From Undaria pinnatifida (taxonomy: Eukaryota > Sar > Phaeophyceae > Laminariales > Alariaceae), in contig JABAKD010000007.1 of assembly GCA_012845835.1 (NCBI GenBank), forward strand, positions 7,900,566-7,964,565: 64,000 nt of DNA, given 5' to 3'. How positions within the stretch are numbered: position 1 is the stretch's first letter; each line of letters starts with the position of its first letter. The notes under the pieces are model-generated. The model worked only from the letters and a program-made list of their open reading frames with translations, was not told where the DNA came from and ran no database searches. The position numbers were made by a program, and so were the translations under genes. Below are positions 45,684 through 57,400 of the stretch, one piece after another.

Positions 45684-45962
45684 CAGAAACAACAGAAACA
45701 GAAACGGAGGAGGGGACGAGCCTCTCGTCGGCTGGCTGAGAAAGCAGCACGCGAGACTCGTAAGAGACGGAAGGCGGCACTTGTGGCGGTAGCGACCTAC
45801 AACGTGCGTACCCTGGCCGTAAAGGGGAAGAACGGGTATGGGCATGACGAGCGTGTACTGGCGAAAGGCCAGCAACTCGGCTGTGACTTCATTGGCCTGC
45901 AGGAAACTCGACGGCCCGGCAACACGAGATTCAGTGCAGCTGGATACCAAGTTTTTTGCTCA
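45684..45962 (+). mobile_element. LINE (non-LTR retrotransposon) endonuclease N-terminus, fragment
   Basis: One open stretch reads a basic RRLAEKAARETRKRRKAAL, then VAVATYNVRTLAVKGKNGYG and FIGLQETRRPGNTRFSAAGY. The TYNVRTL and GLQET blocks are the first two motifs of the apurinic-type (EEP) endonuclease of LINEs. The frame ends just after SGILA, and no reverse transcriptase follows within the window, so only about 90 residues remain. Confidence 0.82.
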
Positions 45963-46680
45963 GGTATTTTGGCTTAATGAGAAGAACACAAAGGGGGGAG
46001 GGGGGGAAACAGGAGGAGTAGAAGGAAAGCCGTCCAAGGGAATGGGGGCAGGGGGGGCAACAGGAGGAATAGAAGGGAGACCGCGGTGGACGAAGGCAGG
46101 AAGGAGATGGCAGACAGGGTAGCAAGGTACCAGGCCGACTAGTAGGTACATAGCACTTTTCGTCTTTTTCTGGGGTATTTTTTTTCCCCTTTGTTCCCTC
46201 CTTCCGTGTCCAGGTTTTTGGCTCGTGTTCGGATTATCTTATTTTGGTTTTACTTTACTTTATTTTATTTCATTTTATTACGTTTCTTTTCCGAGCTTTG
46301 GCTCTCCTTTCCGGTTGGGTTGTTTCTTCGATTTCCCCTTCATTTTGTTTGTTTCATTTTTTGTTTTATTTTTATCTTTGTTTTTATTTGTTTTCTTATT
46401 TTGTTTTTGTTTTTGTTTTTGTTTTCGTTTTTGTTTATTTCGTATTTCTCTCTTCCAATGTATTTCTGTTGCTGACGTATGTATGTTGTGCCTGTCGTAC
46501 CCAGTACTAGGGCATGACATTGCGTTGTCGAATGCATTACGATGCATTATCTCTGTGTCGTAGCTTGTGACCACAGAGCTGATCTTTCTAGGGTGAAGAA
46601 TCAGTACGGACACTGGGTGTGCTGGATGTCGACGAGTAGAAGAACGGTTTAATGTGAAGAACACACACACACATACACAT
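45963..46680. other. Low-complexity stretch after the LINE fragment
   Basis: 45985-46120 is G-rich with repeated ggaggartagaaggrar..gccg units. 46200-46460 is TTTTATTTT/TTTTTGTTTTTG-like T-rich DNA. No gene. Confidence 0.6.
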
Positions 46681-46689
46681 TCTTCACAA

Positions 46690-46940
46690 CTCCTCCTGCA
46701 GACGATATTTGCGTAAAAAGGTCGCGCAAAAAACGATTTTTAGCCTATGTCAGGTTGACGTGCAGACCAAGCACGCTCGAAACGAGAAACACTTCAACAA
46801 CACCAAACGCAATAATATAAAAAGACGAACTAGAGCGATCTACTACTGGTATTTTAACACGCGCTTAAGCCCTGCAGACGTCAAGCGAATCAAACGCTCG
46901 ATCGAGAGTATACCACCGCAAAATTCAAAACTTTAGCAAC
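46690..46940 (+). pseudogene. Conserved coding-like fragment, copy 2 (element of unknown type)
   Basis: Reads CRRYLRKKVAQK .. KHARNEKHFNNTKRNNIKRR TRAIYYWYF and then LSPADVKRIKRSIESI; open for 75 codons. The similarity to 44960-45115 at the protein level suggests past coding. Very basic; DNA- or RNA-binding is only a guess. Confidence 0.5.
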
Positions 46941-47039
46941 TACTTACCGTTTGGAAATGACGCTAATTTTTGAAATTATCCAGACGCTGCAGACGTTAAG
47001 CTACAACCGAAGTCGCAAGACTACCTCATCAAAATACAA

Positions 47040-47680
47040 TGTTTTTGCAACTTCTCCCTTGTCTCGATCAGCATCCATCCGCGTTCACGTCAAGGTGCCC
47101 AACGGATAAGTAAGGGCGAGGGGCGTTGGAGCCGCCCCCCGAAGACTTTTACGTGTTTCATTTGTTCAAGCCCTGCAGACGTCAAGCAAAACAAACAAAC
47201 GCTAAAGCCCTGCAGACGTTAAGCAAAACAAACGCTCGGGAGTATGCCATTGCAAAATTCAAAACATTAGGAACTACCGTTTGGAAATGATGTCAATTTT
47301 TTTGTAAATCATCCAGCCAGCCGCTGCTGACGTCAAGATACAATCAAAATATCAAGCATTCCTCCTCGACATGCAATTTTTTTGCGGCTTTTCGCTTGTC
47401 TAGCTCGGCATCTGTTCGCGTTCACGTCGAGGTGCGGAACTGTTACGGCAGGGCGAGGGGCGTTTGAGCCGCCGCGCGAAGACGGGGCTCGAACGAAGGT
47501 ATTTGACCGAGAATTCCAGTTCCTCGAATCGCATACTTAGGCCGAGACGAAAAAAACTCCTGACCGACTCCCCGAAAAAAAGAATGATCATATATATATA
47601 TATATATATACAAGGGCTCCGCATGGGCGCCGGCATTCGCCGGCGCCCATGCTTCGGGTAGGGCAGGGCAGCACTTCGAC
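47040..47680 (+). repeat. Repeat family R1, copies 3 (partial) and 4
   Basis: 47045-47150 (acttctcccttgtctcgatcagc .. cgaggggcgttggagccgcccc) and 47385-47690 (cttttcgcttgtctagctc .. gacggggctcgaacgaagg .. ccgagaattccagttcc .. gggtagggcagggcagcacttcg). A TA microsatellite lies at 47590-47609. Confidence 0.85.
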
Positions 47681-47690
47681 AACTTAAGGT

Positions 47691-48454
47691 GTAGCTGTCC
47701 GATTTGGCATGCATTGAACTTTAAAGTAATGCCAAGGGTTTAATACGAACATGGGATTATGAAAGTCATGATTTGACAGAAAAAACGTAATATTATACTC
47801 CGGAGTACAACAAAGAAGGCAAGGATAGGCGAAACACACTATGTCAAATGCGCCGTCAAGTAAAAGTTGGCGTCTATCAAACAAAAATAAATACCGAAAA
47901 TAGTATTATTGAGAACCTGCGTCGCCTCTAGGCGAAACGAAAGAGGCCTCGGCATTAATGAAGAGACTGCACTGCTGTCCCCGTGGCAATGGAGGTTCGA
48001 AGTCGACAGGATGCAAAGTCGGTTTGCATCAAACGTCGACATGGGGCCATGTCAGCCGGCGAGGTTTTGGAAGAAGATTGCTTCGTTTGTTAGGTGAAGG
48101 CGGTCGCATTGATTGGTCTGCGTGGTTGCGGGCGAGGAGAAAAACGAAGAAGAGGAGGGCGATCTCTCGTTGCGTCGGCGTTGTCTAAGATAGGTGCGGG
48201 GGTGGTTTTGCTCGTACGGGAGGTTGGCGTAGCGCTTCTTCTCTGTTTTTTCTCGAGAAGGCGGGATATGTGTGTCTGATGTCTTTGCCTTGTGGGTGCT
48301 GTCACGTTGTCGACATCGGACGCGTCTCCTCAATACATTATATCCGGAGTGTCTCTACCATGACGACTGCTGATGGTGCCGTGCGTTTTTCCCAGAGACT
48401 GACATATTATTTACTGGTAGAAATAATCATATACCTTTCTTTGCAACATTTTTT
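47691..48454. other. Unassigned stretch
   Basis: 47700-47900 is AT-rich. 47930-48300 is GC-richer with several overlapping short open frames on both strands; none has a recognisable motif. Confidence 0.4.
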
Positions 48455-48459
48455 TTTCT

Positions 48460-48785
48460 TCATCCCATTTTTCATCCCCGCACCATTCTCGCGCCCCCTC
48501 CCAGTAGTAACTCAGATCCGGGGTCACATAGCAGGCCCTCCTCCTCCCTCCCCACTTCGGCACGTGCCTTCATTTTTACTGTGAGGAGAATCGAGCATTT
48601 TCTTCCCTCGTCGACTCGCGTCGAATTGTACCTAGCAGGCGCTCTCAGCAGTTGATATCATTTTTTGATTGCATTTTTGCAAGTTAGGTCATATTCATCG
48701 TGGTGGGTGTCGAACTCGAGGACAACCAAACGTTGGAGGTATTCGAGGGTAAAACCACTAGACCACCGGGGCGGCCGGCTGACAA
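48460..48785 (-). mobile_element. tRNA-headed SINE, family C, copy 2
   Basis: Reversed, the head reads gccccggtggtctagtggtt (A box tggtctagtgg), followed by ctcgagttcgacacccac (B-box-like). The body matches 42110-42440. Confidence 0.8.
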
Positions 48786-48899
48786 TTAATTGATTAAAAC
48801 AAAACAGGATCTTTGCATAGGGTTCAAAATCGTGTTGGCAGAAAAACCAAATTTGCAGGAAGCATCTGAAAGGTCAAGAAACAGGCAATATTTCACTTG

Positions 48900-49150
48900 T
48901 TGTTGTTCTCACATTAACTCGCACAATCCAGTCCGTGGTCACAGGACTGGTTCCAGTCACTCTGGAGCAGAGGAATACCCTAGGGAAAAACACAAACAAC
49001 CCAAGGTGGTACACGCATAAATCACAGCTGACGCAATTCATGCCTCCACCAGAAACATATATTAAAGTGAGATCGGGAGTCAGTATACGATGTGCCAGGT
49101 CCATACCGGTGCATACGTCTCATTACTCGCGCCTGGGAAAACCGACTATA
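48900..49150 (+). repeat. Microsatellite-headed dispersed repeat, copy 2
   Basis: ttgttgttgttctcacattaactcgcac, cgtggtcacaggactggttcc, agtcactctgg and aataccctagggaaaaa match 20719-20900. Confidence 0.8.
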
Positions 49151-50280
49151 CCGCTTGCCACCCAAGAAAGACTACCACGTATATATCACACGTAGTATCT
49201 ACCACTACGCATACGCACAACAGACGCAAGTCAATTGGAAAAAAGAAACAAAGAACAAAGAAGAGAAAGGAAAGGAAATGGGTTCATGGGGCCAAGAAAA
49301 AGAAGAGAAAAGTAAATTTTGGGGGGTCTCCTGGCGAGGCTGCCACCAGAACGGGATGTCACATGTCACGTGGTTTTTCGACGGTCTACAGCAGTAGTAC
49401 TACGAACGACTTACGATACACCCACCGAAGCACGGACTACCGGCCAATCACGCGATCGACAGCTGGCCGTGGTTGTCAGGTGTCTCTGTGTTGGGGGCCC
49501 CTGCCCTGCCTCTTGTTGGCTCTTGAGAGTGATGCGTGTACGACTAAACTTGCCAACGAACGGCACTCGCACTGCACTTTGAGCTATCTGCTGTAGTTCT
49601 GGTTGCTACTTGTTGCTGCATTATGTGCTAGACGTTTTGCGCTTCGGCTACTGCTGTACACCTGCTGTTGTGTGTTTGCCAATGTCGTCAGTTGGCGTTC
49701 ATGCTCGTCGTACATACTGCTGTTCTCACCGAGTACGTGCGGGTTTCCTCGTACCTCAACCGTACGACGACGAGCTCAAAACAGAAGGGAGGTGACATGA
49801 AATGGCATGGACAATGGCCACATAGAAGCGAGCACAGTGGGATAGTTCGCTGCGAATCAACCGCACTCGTTCATGCCTACAGCAGAGGCTGCCTGGAGTG
49901 TCAGCGGCCGTGCTAAAGCCAGGGCCAAAGGCCGAAGAGACGGCTCTTCTACCTGCTTGGTTTTGTCTCGAAATTCTGTTACGTGAAAGTATCATGATTT
50001 GGGAGTTATTTTGTCACGAAACGTCTTGCCGTCGGTAGTTTGTGTCACGAAGTTGTTGGATATCGTCGGTATGTTGTGTCACGTTATAGGTGAACCCACA
50101 CTAAAAAATTGAATTTCCAGCTGGCAAAACGAGCAGAAACAAAAATGCAATAAAATGCCGAGCAAGAAACCAAACGAACTAGTAAAAAAGTACAGCAAAG
50201 AAACTGACGCTCGAGAGTATGCCACCGCAAAATTCCGAACATTATCACGTACCGTTTGGAAACAATGCCAATTTTGTAAA
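49151..50280. other. Unassigned stretch
   Basis: Open frame of 168 codons on the plus strand (49090-49596) with no recognisable domain and a lysine/glutamate low-complexity part; I do not call it a gene. 50190-50330 carries worn R1-like pieces (ctcgagagtatgccaccgcaaaattc also at about 46905 and 47235). Confidence 0.4.
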
Positions 50281-50334
50281 TCATTCAGGCGTTGCAGCCA
50301 TTAAGATTCAACATTTTTTCCAAAATTCTTCCTC

Positions 50335-50525
50335 GACACTCGCTCGTCTCGCTCGGCATCCGTCCGCGTTCACGTCGATGTGCGGAACGGACACGGCAGG
50401 GCGAGGGGCGTTGGAGCCGCCCCCCGAAGGCGGCGCTCGAACCAAGCCATATTCGACCGAGAATTCCAGTTCCGCGAATAGCATACTTCGGCCGAGACAA
50501 AAAAAAATCTCCTGACCAAAGTCCA
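50335..50525 (+). repeat. Repeat family R1, copy 5
   Basis: cactcgctcgtctcgctcggcatcc, acggacacggcagggcgagggg, cgaaggcggcgctcgaacc and ccgagaattccagttccgcg match the other copies. Confidence 0.87.
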
Positions 50526-50587
50526 TGACACCGAGGAATGACTCGATATTCAAGGAATGATTTTATATATATTTATTTATATTTATG

Positions 50588-50912
50588 TAATGTACGCTGC
50601 TGTATGACGTAGGAGCATGCGTATGTATCTGCCCGTAGTGTATATCTGCTGCTGCTGCTGCTTTCTCTGTGTTGCTATCCTGCTGCTGCTGCAGCCCCAG
50701 TACTGCTGCTTGCTGCTGCTGCTGTTCGCCATCTTGTGCGTGCCGGATGATTCAATTTGTGCCTGTGGCTTATTGCACCTTGGCAGTACTGTCGCATGTA
50801 CAGCCTTCATTTACCTGTAATTCTACACACTCATAATACATATCATGCATCCTCAAAAATTACGGGCATGCGCGGAGCCAAGGCAGGTGGCAGCCCGCCG
50901 CGGCGAGCAGTT
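50588..50912 (+). repeat. CTG-rich dispersed repeat W, copy 1
   Basis: Shares a tgctgctgctgc block, catgcatcctc-aaa, gggcatgygcg.agccaaggc and cagcccgccgcggcga with 58975-59330. Confidence 0.85.
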
Positions 50913-52060
50913 ACGGTTGGAAGGTCGTGGTTTCGAATCCCACCTGCGATCATTTTTTGTGTGCATGTTTTGTGTGTGTATAATGTGTATCATTATTTCT
51001 TTTATCACGTTACGACATGCTGTATGTGTTGCGTTACGGGTGGAAGGTCACAGCTTCGAATCCCTCTACAAGCAGGACGAGAGTCTTTTTTTTTGGTTGC
51101 GCGACCTGATTCCAGGTAGTTTTTCAAGTTGTGCAGCACATAAAAGGTTGAGTGGCCCAAACGATTGATATGTTGATATGTGGGTTAATTTTGGTGGATA
51201 GGTCGCGGTTCCGATTCCCTCTACGATCTTTTTTCTTTTGTGGGTATTTTTTTTCTACGTTTCAACAAGTTGACATGTGTTCGTTACCGTTAGAAAAGGT
51301 CGCAGTTTCGAATCCTTCTGCGACTTTTCTTTTTTCCACGTTTCACTGCAGGTTTGACATAGATAGCCCATTTTTCTTGCAAGCGGCGATGTACGCATCG
51401 TTGGTACCACTATTATTGCCATTGATATTTTTTGCTTCTATTTTTGAGACATGTTAGATACAGCAGTAAATACATATGATAATATGTTGGTGCTAGCACG
51501 AGATACGCCGAAGGCTCCGACTTAGACCAGGGTTTGAGCCGTCTTCGAAATAGCTCGAGCTGAGGTCCACTTCTCGACGAGCTGTTTCCTGGACGTGCCT
51601 CACTTTGCTCGACTCTCCCGACCCTGTCGGGATCTGTGTCGGTCGTGCTAGCGTCGTCTCTCTGCGGGGGTGCTCTATTTGTGTTTTTGGTCAAAATATC
51701 AATATGTCTATTCGTACGTATAGATGCGGTCAACCGGATAACTTGCACATTCATTACATGTAAGAACATGCGTATAGTAAACGGTTGGGCTGCTGTCGCA
51801 TTGAAAAGGTCATCCGTGGTTCGAGTCTGGGATCAATTTTTTATTTTTTCGTGAGATTTCTTTTTTTTGTTCCGCTGTAGAAAAATTTGCACGATCATGA
51901 CTGAGGTGCATTATAGTCTGCAATCGAGGAGTAGTTTTTTTTTCTTTTTGCTAGGTAGGCATGTGTGGAGATAACAAAGAGTGGTAAGGAGGTAGCTTGC
52001 ATTCCTTGAGAATGTAACAAGGTCGTACGTTAGATTCCCGGAATGCTTCCAGTTTTCTGT
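50875..52060 (+). repeat. Array of tRNA-B-box-like (TPsiC-arm) motifs
   Basis: Six spaced motifs of the form aaggtcgyrgtttcgaatccc: 50930 (ggtcgtggtttcgaatccc), 51046 (ggtcacagcttcgaatccc), 51200 (ggtcgcggttccgattccc), 51298 (ggtcgcagtttcgaatcc), 51808 (ggtcatccgtggttcgagtc) and 52022 (ggtcgtacgttagattccc). Each is followed by a T-rich stretch. No complete tRNA. Confidence 0.75.
51505..51665 (+). repeat. Dispersed repeat X, copy 2
   Basis: gccgaaggctccgacttagaccagg .. cgagctgaggtccac .. ttgctcgactctcc matches 40105-40275. Confidence 0.85.
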
Positions 52061-52144
52061 TTGTTGTCGTATACCATGTTTTTCACACTTTTTTGTCGTG
52101 CACCGTCTGTGAGTGGTTTCACAACTCAGGGTACCTAAACCTGA

Positions 52145-53345
52145 TATATATTATAAAAAATGAAAATACACTCCAGCTGTGAGATCGAAGATTTCGTCGA
52201 AACTCATCTTTGCAAGCTGTGTGTGATACTCCGATCGCGCGCATTACGAGTTGTGTGTCCTCATTAAGGATATACGTCGGCGACTCCCCTTACAACTACA
52301 GTGTAGCTATCAGGGTCAACAGGGTGATTTTAGTCAGTCTGTGCGCGGAAACTATAAACCCCGTTTCTGAGGGGGACAAAATCTGACAGTCGTGAAGGGA
52401 AATGTATCGTTTTATCAAGTGAATCTTGTAAATCGAATAACCGGTGAGGGGGGGGGGGGCGGAGTTTTGAAGGACGTGGGGGCCTGGTTTTGATCAAAAG
52501 CGAGCGGGTTTGGAGGGGGGGGGAGGAAAGGGGGGGCAATTTGTGCATGTAAGCTATAAATCTTTTCAAGGGGATAAGTCTGACGGTTTTGGCACCAGTT
52601 TATTATTGGGGGGGGGGGAGGGGGGGGGGGGGGGGCGGGGGGGGGGGGCGGGGGGCAGCTCAATATGTGCGTGGAAACTATACATTATTTTGAGGGGATA
52701 AATGTGACGGTTTTGGAAGTAATGCATCAGTTTATCATGTATATCCTGGGGTAAGTCGTACAATCAGTGAGCAAAGAGAGGGTGGAGTGTTCGAGGGGGT
52801 GGGGGTGGGATGGGTTGGGGAGGGGGGGGGGGGGGGAGGGGGGGGGGGGGGGGAAGGAAGGGCTTTAGGTGAGGGGTTTGTTATACGTGTGGTGCTAGGT
52901 CTAGGCGATGGTGCGGGTGATGGGGAAGAAGGGGGCGTTCGAGGCGGGGGGGGGGGGGGACACAGCGGCATGGATGGCTCTCGAAAGATAATGAGGTGAT
53001 ATCCTGTGCGTGAAGTGTTTATTAATCTGGCGGATTTCGATATTTGGTGGGGCGTTTGAGTAAGGGAGAGCAAGAGGGGGGGGGGGGAGATTTTTTAGGA
53101 GGTTTAGGTCACAAATAATATTCAAATACACTTCGGCTGTGAGATCAAAGATATGTAGCAGCTTGTTATACGCGTGGTGCTAGGTCTAGGCGATCGTGCA
53201 AGTGGTTGGAAAAGAGGGGGCGCTGGAGGGGGGGGGGGGGGGGGGGGGGGAGAATTGAAAACTACGTCATGGATGGTCAGAAATATAATGACGTGAAATC
53301 AACTGCGTATAGGTGTTTATTACTCAGGCCGATTTCGATTGTGAG
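52145..53345 (+). repeat. Long inverted repeat, left arm (poly-G blocks)
   Basis: From tacactccagctgtgagatcg through cggcgactccccttacaac, agtctgtgcgcggaaactat, gatcaaaagcgagcgggttt, gtggtgctaggtctaggcga and tcatggatggtcagaaatat to ggtgtttattactcaggcc. Every block recurs inverted in the right arm. G runs (52449, 52605-52650, 52820-52855, 52944, 53230-53250) separate them. Confidence 0.92.
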
Positions 53346-54313
53346 TGCGGCGTTTGGACAAACTATGCGGAAGGGGGGGGGGATCGGGGGACGGGGGGGG
53401 GGGGGGGGGGAGGGTTGGGGTTTTTTATGAACAAGAGGGGTCAGGGGAGGGGGAGGGGAGGGGGGGAGGGGCGGGGGGGCGGGACGTTTCAATATGTGCG
53501 CGGAAACTATAAATCCTCAAGGGGACAAACCTGACGATTGAAGCAATAAGACATCCCTTTATGTCATCTGGCTTGTAATGGTTACTATTCTAGAAGGTTT
53601 GATGTTAGATGCAGCATGCAACCCAGTGATTAAGTGTAGTAAATAACGTGTTAAATCTTCATAATTTTTGTTGTATGATACATGGATCGAAAGCTAGAAT
53701 ATTTTATAGAATATTTTTAGTTACCATTTTCTGACATCGCTAATTATAAGAAAGAGATACGTATTGTCAAATACAACAGGCGAGGTGATGTGTCATGCAC
53801 TGTTTGTCACCATCATCATACAGTTTCCATTATTTTCTTACTTCGCTAATTATACGAAAGAGATACGTATTGCCAAATACAGCATGCGAGGTGATGTATG
53901 TGGCCATGTACTGTCTCCGCCATTGAGCATTAAAGGGAGGGATGCGAATCGTCAGTTTTTAAGGAACGCTTGGTATACATGTGCTCAATTACGTTACCTC
54001 GTTAGTTATACTTGGTATACACGCGCTCAATTACGTTAACTCGTTAGTCATACTTCGCTTGGCATAGGTTGGGAGGCGATCATGCAGACGGTATGTGCGA
54101 AATACCCTACGTAATGGGTTGGTAAGGTTGTTCACCGCAATTTTAACACATGTGCCTGTGCTTCCTTTTCCAAATTATTTTTGTCTCAAATAAATGTACG
54201 ATTTCACGCCTATGATTTTACCTTGTCGATGTGGGGCTCTGCGGTCGTCAATTTTAAGTCAGAGATACGTCCCTACAAATACATCAGGCGAGGTGGGTAT
54301 GTGATGTCATATA
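53346..54313. repeat. Inverted-repeat spacer with 110-bp tandem modules
   Basis: 53385-53485 is G-run DNA with a further copy of the arm block caatatgtgcgcggaaactataaatcc (53491). 53700-53910 holds two 110-bp units with gctaattataagaaagagatacgtattg. 54040-54310 matches 55850-56060 (gcgaaataccctacgtaatgggttgg; tacgatttcacgcc). Confidence 0.82.
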
Positions 54314-55772
54314 TCTCGCCTGAGTAATAAACACCTATACGCAGTTGATATCACGTCATTATTATTTTTCTGACCATCCATGACGTAGTTTTCAAATATT
54401 TTTCCCCCCAACCCCCCCCCCCCCCCCCCCCCCTTCCAACGCCCCCTCTTTTCCGACCACCTACACGATCGCCTAGACCTAGCACCATGCGTATAACAAG
54501 CTGCTACATATCATTGATCTCACAGCCGAAGTGTATTTGAATATTATTTGTGACCTAAACCTCCTAAAAATCCCCCCCCCCCCCTCTTGCTCTCCCTTAC
54601 TCAAACGCCCCACCAAATATCGAAATCCGCCACATTAATAAACACTTCACGCACAAGATATCACCTCATTATCTTTCGAGAGCCATCTATGCCGCTGTGT
54701 TCCCCCCCCCCCCCCCCCCGCCCCCTCTTTCCCGACCACCTACACGATCGCCTAGACCTAGCACCACACGTATAACAAACTGCTACATATCATTGATCTC
54801 ACAGCCGAAGTGTATTTGAATATTATTTGTAACCTACACCTCCTAAAAATCCCCCCCCCCCCCCCCCCCTCTTGCTTTCCCTTACTCAAACGCCCCACCA
54901 AATATCGAAATCCGCCACATTAATAAACACTTCACGCACAGGATATCACCTCATTATCTTTCGAGAGCCATCCATGCCGATGTGTTTCGCCCCCCCCCCC
55001 GCCTCGAACGCCCCCTTCTTCCCCATCACCCGCACCTTCGCCTAGACCTAGCACCACACGTATAACAAACCCCTCACCTAAAGCCGTCCCCCCCCCCCCC
55101 CCCCCCCCCCCCCCCGCCCCCACCCCTCCCCGCCCCCCCCCCCCCACCCTTCCCCCCCCCCCCAACCCATCCCAACCCCACCCCCACGAACACTCCACCC
55201 TCTCTTTACTCACTGATTGTACGAATTACCCCAGGATATACATGATAAACTGATGTATTATTTCCAAAAATGTCACATTTATCCCCTCAAAATAATGTAT
55301 AGCTTCCAGGCACATATTGAGCTGCCCCCCCCCACCCCCCCCGCCCCCAATAATATACTGGTGCCAAAACCGTCAGATTTATCCCCTCGAAAGAATTTAT
55401 AGCTTACATGCACAAATTGCCCCTTCCCCCCCCCCCCCCCCCGCCCCCCTCCAAACCCGCTCGCTTTTGATCAAAACCAGGCCCCCCTTTCCCTTCACAG
55501 CTGTCAGATTTTGTCCCCCTCAGAAACGGGTTTTATAGTTTCCGCGCACAGACTGACTAAAATCATCCTGTTGACCCTGATAGCTACACTGTAGTTGTAA
55601 GGGGAGTCGCCGACCTATATCCTTAATGAGGACACACAACTCGTAATGCGCGCGATCGGAGTATCACACACAGCTTGCAAAGATGAGTTTCGACGAAATC
55701 TTCGATCTCACAGCTGGAGTGTATTTTAATTTTTATAATATCTCACAGCTGGAGTGTATTTTAATTTTTATA
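54314..55772 (-). repeat. Long inverted repeat, right arm (poly-C blocks)
   Basis: Inverse of 52145-53345 with the same order of blocks. It is about 260 bp longer because the segment acctagcacca..cctcctaaaaatccc..ctcattatctttcgagagcc occurs twice (54475-54685 and 54745-54975). The outer 42 bp (tctcacagctggagtgtatt..) is also duplicated at 55700-55775. Confidence 0.92.
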
Positions 55773-55775
55773 ATA

Positions 55776-56480
55776 TATGTGATGTCATCACTATTGATCG
55801 CGAGGGTGATTTTACTTCGTTAGGTATATGGTACAGTACTGTGTTTCGTAGAGGTCGTCTCGGGAGGGTATGCGATGGGTCGGCAGTGTGGTTTATCGCA
55901 ATTTTATCAGGTCTGCCTGTGCTTCCTTTTCAACTTATTATTGTCTCAAATGTACGATTTCACGTCCATGATTTTTACCGTGCCGCCGTGGGGCTCTGAG
56001 GTCGCCAATTCTAAGACAGAGATACATCTTACAGATACAGCAGTTGAGGTGGGCATGCAACGTCATATATATGCGATGTCACTACTATTGAACGCGAGGG
56101 TGACTTTACTTCGTCAGGCATATGCTACTGCGTTTCGTAAAGGTTGTCTCACGTGGACATGCGATGTCGCCACTATTGAACTCGAGGATGACTTTACTTC
56201 TTTAGGCATTCCACTGTGTTTGGTATGGTAGAGATTGTCAGGCAATCATGTAAGCGGACGGAGGCACGAAATACCCTGCGTAATAGGTTGGTCGTGTGGT
56301 TTACCGCAGTGTTAACATCCCTGTCTGTACTTACTTTTCACATTATTATAGATTACAGTGTACGTCTATACGTCCTGTTTTCTCCCCACTGTCGTCGAAG
56401 ATGTTGCAGTCCTGTAGATGTCGCGTCCATGTCTGGTGCTCTTGTTAGTGGTGTTCATGAAAACATGCCCTAACATGTAG
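55776..56480 (+). repeat. Tandem module array outside the inverted repeat
   Basis: 55780-56060 and 56075-56370 are related units (atgtcatcactattgatcgcgagggtgattttacttcgt / gatgtcactactattgaacgcgagggtgactttacttcgt; agagatacatctta) and share the 54040-54310 module. No consistent open frame. Confidence 0.82.
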
Positions 56481-57000
56481 TAGATGATCGCTGAGTGGTG
56501 TTCCTTTCCTTTACATCAAGCCAGGTAGTATATGCCAACGCAACCGCTTGCTTGAAAAACGACAAAGAAATTCCTCACACACCTGACACAGAAGACGCGC
56601 CCGAAGACTGTTCAGTATACCGACGGTCAGGGAACAGGTTATCGAGCAGCGCACTTGAATTTTACTACCGCTCCTCACTCCACCTAAGACACTACGGGCA
56701 TGCGTTGGACCCAGTTCGCTGATGCCCAAAACCAATTTCAAAGGAGGTGATGTGGTGGGCGAATGCTATAATGATTTGCGCCGCTGCGATTACCTTGTCT
56801 CTCGTTCTGTTTGTTCTTGCGTTCTTGATGAACCTGTCATTTGGCAACGAGCAGTTGTGACGCATTTTTAGGTTTGAGTAAAGACTTTATGTGGACTATG
56901 TGATGTTTCTGACTCGTAGGGACCTCAATTTGGAACCCAGGGTATATGGGTTCCATCTTTTGACTGGTGTTCATATGCGGACGTATATATGGTTTTAGTG
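56481..57000. other. Unassigned stretch with a short open frame
   Basis: A 75-codon plus-strand frame at 56495-56722 has no recognised motif. Nothing else supported. Confidence 0.3.
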
Positions 57001-57004
57001 TGTC

Positions 57005-57400
57005 GTGTGTCCGCGTGGTTTTTGTTTCACGTATGTTTTGGTTGATATTCTAGACTTGGTTATCGTATAGTTTAAAAGTGGTGCTTTCCGCGTTTTTGAT
57101 GCTACACGTATATGTTTTGGTTTGTGTTCTAGACTTTGTTATCGTGTTGTTTTGGAGCGGTATTTTCGAATACATGTTATTTTGTAACCACGTAGTTTTT
57201 GCTACACGTGTACGTTTTGGTTGATGTTCTAGGTTTCGTTATCGTATTGTATCAGGGTGGTGTTTTCGAATACATATTATTTTGTTTTGTTCTTTTTGCA
57301 ACCATGTGTTTTTTTCTACACGTACTTTTTGCTTGATGCTCTAGACTTCATTATCGTATTGTATCAGAATCGTGTTTTCGAATATATATTGGTGTACAGT
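57005..57400 (+). repeat. 110-bp tandem repeat, four units
   Basis: ctacacgtatrtgttttggttgatgttctagacttygttatcgtattgtatcagggtggtgttttcgaatacatatt at about 57020, 57110, 57205 and 57317. Followed by a G-run block at 57403-57440. Confidence 0.88.

Noticed and set aside
49090-49596. 168-codon plus-strand open frame as a gene
   Set aside because: Begins inside a dispersed repeat copy and has Lys-rich low complexity; no domain recognised.
56495-56722. 75-codon frame as a gene
   Set aside because: Short, no motif, among tandem repeats; chance openness is likely.
57005-57400. CRISPR-like array
   Set aside because: The spacers are as alike as the repeats and the unit is about 110 bp; this is a simple tandem repeat in eukaryotic DNA.
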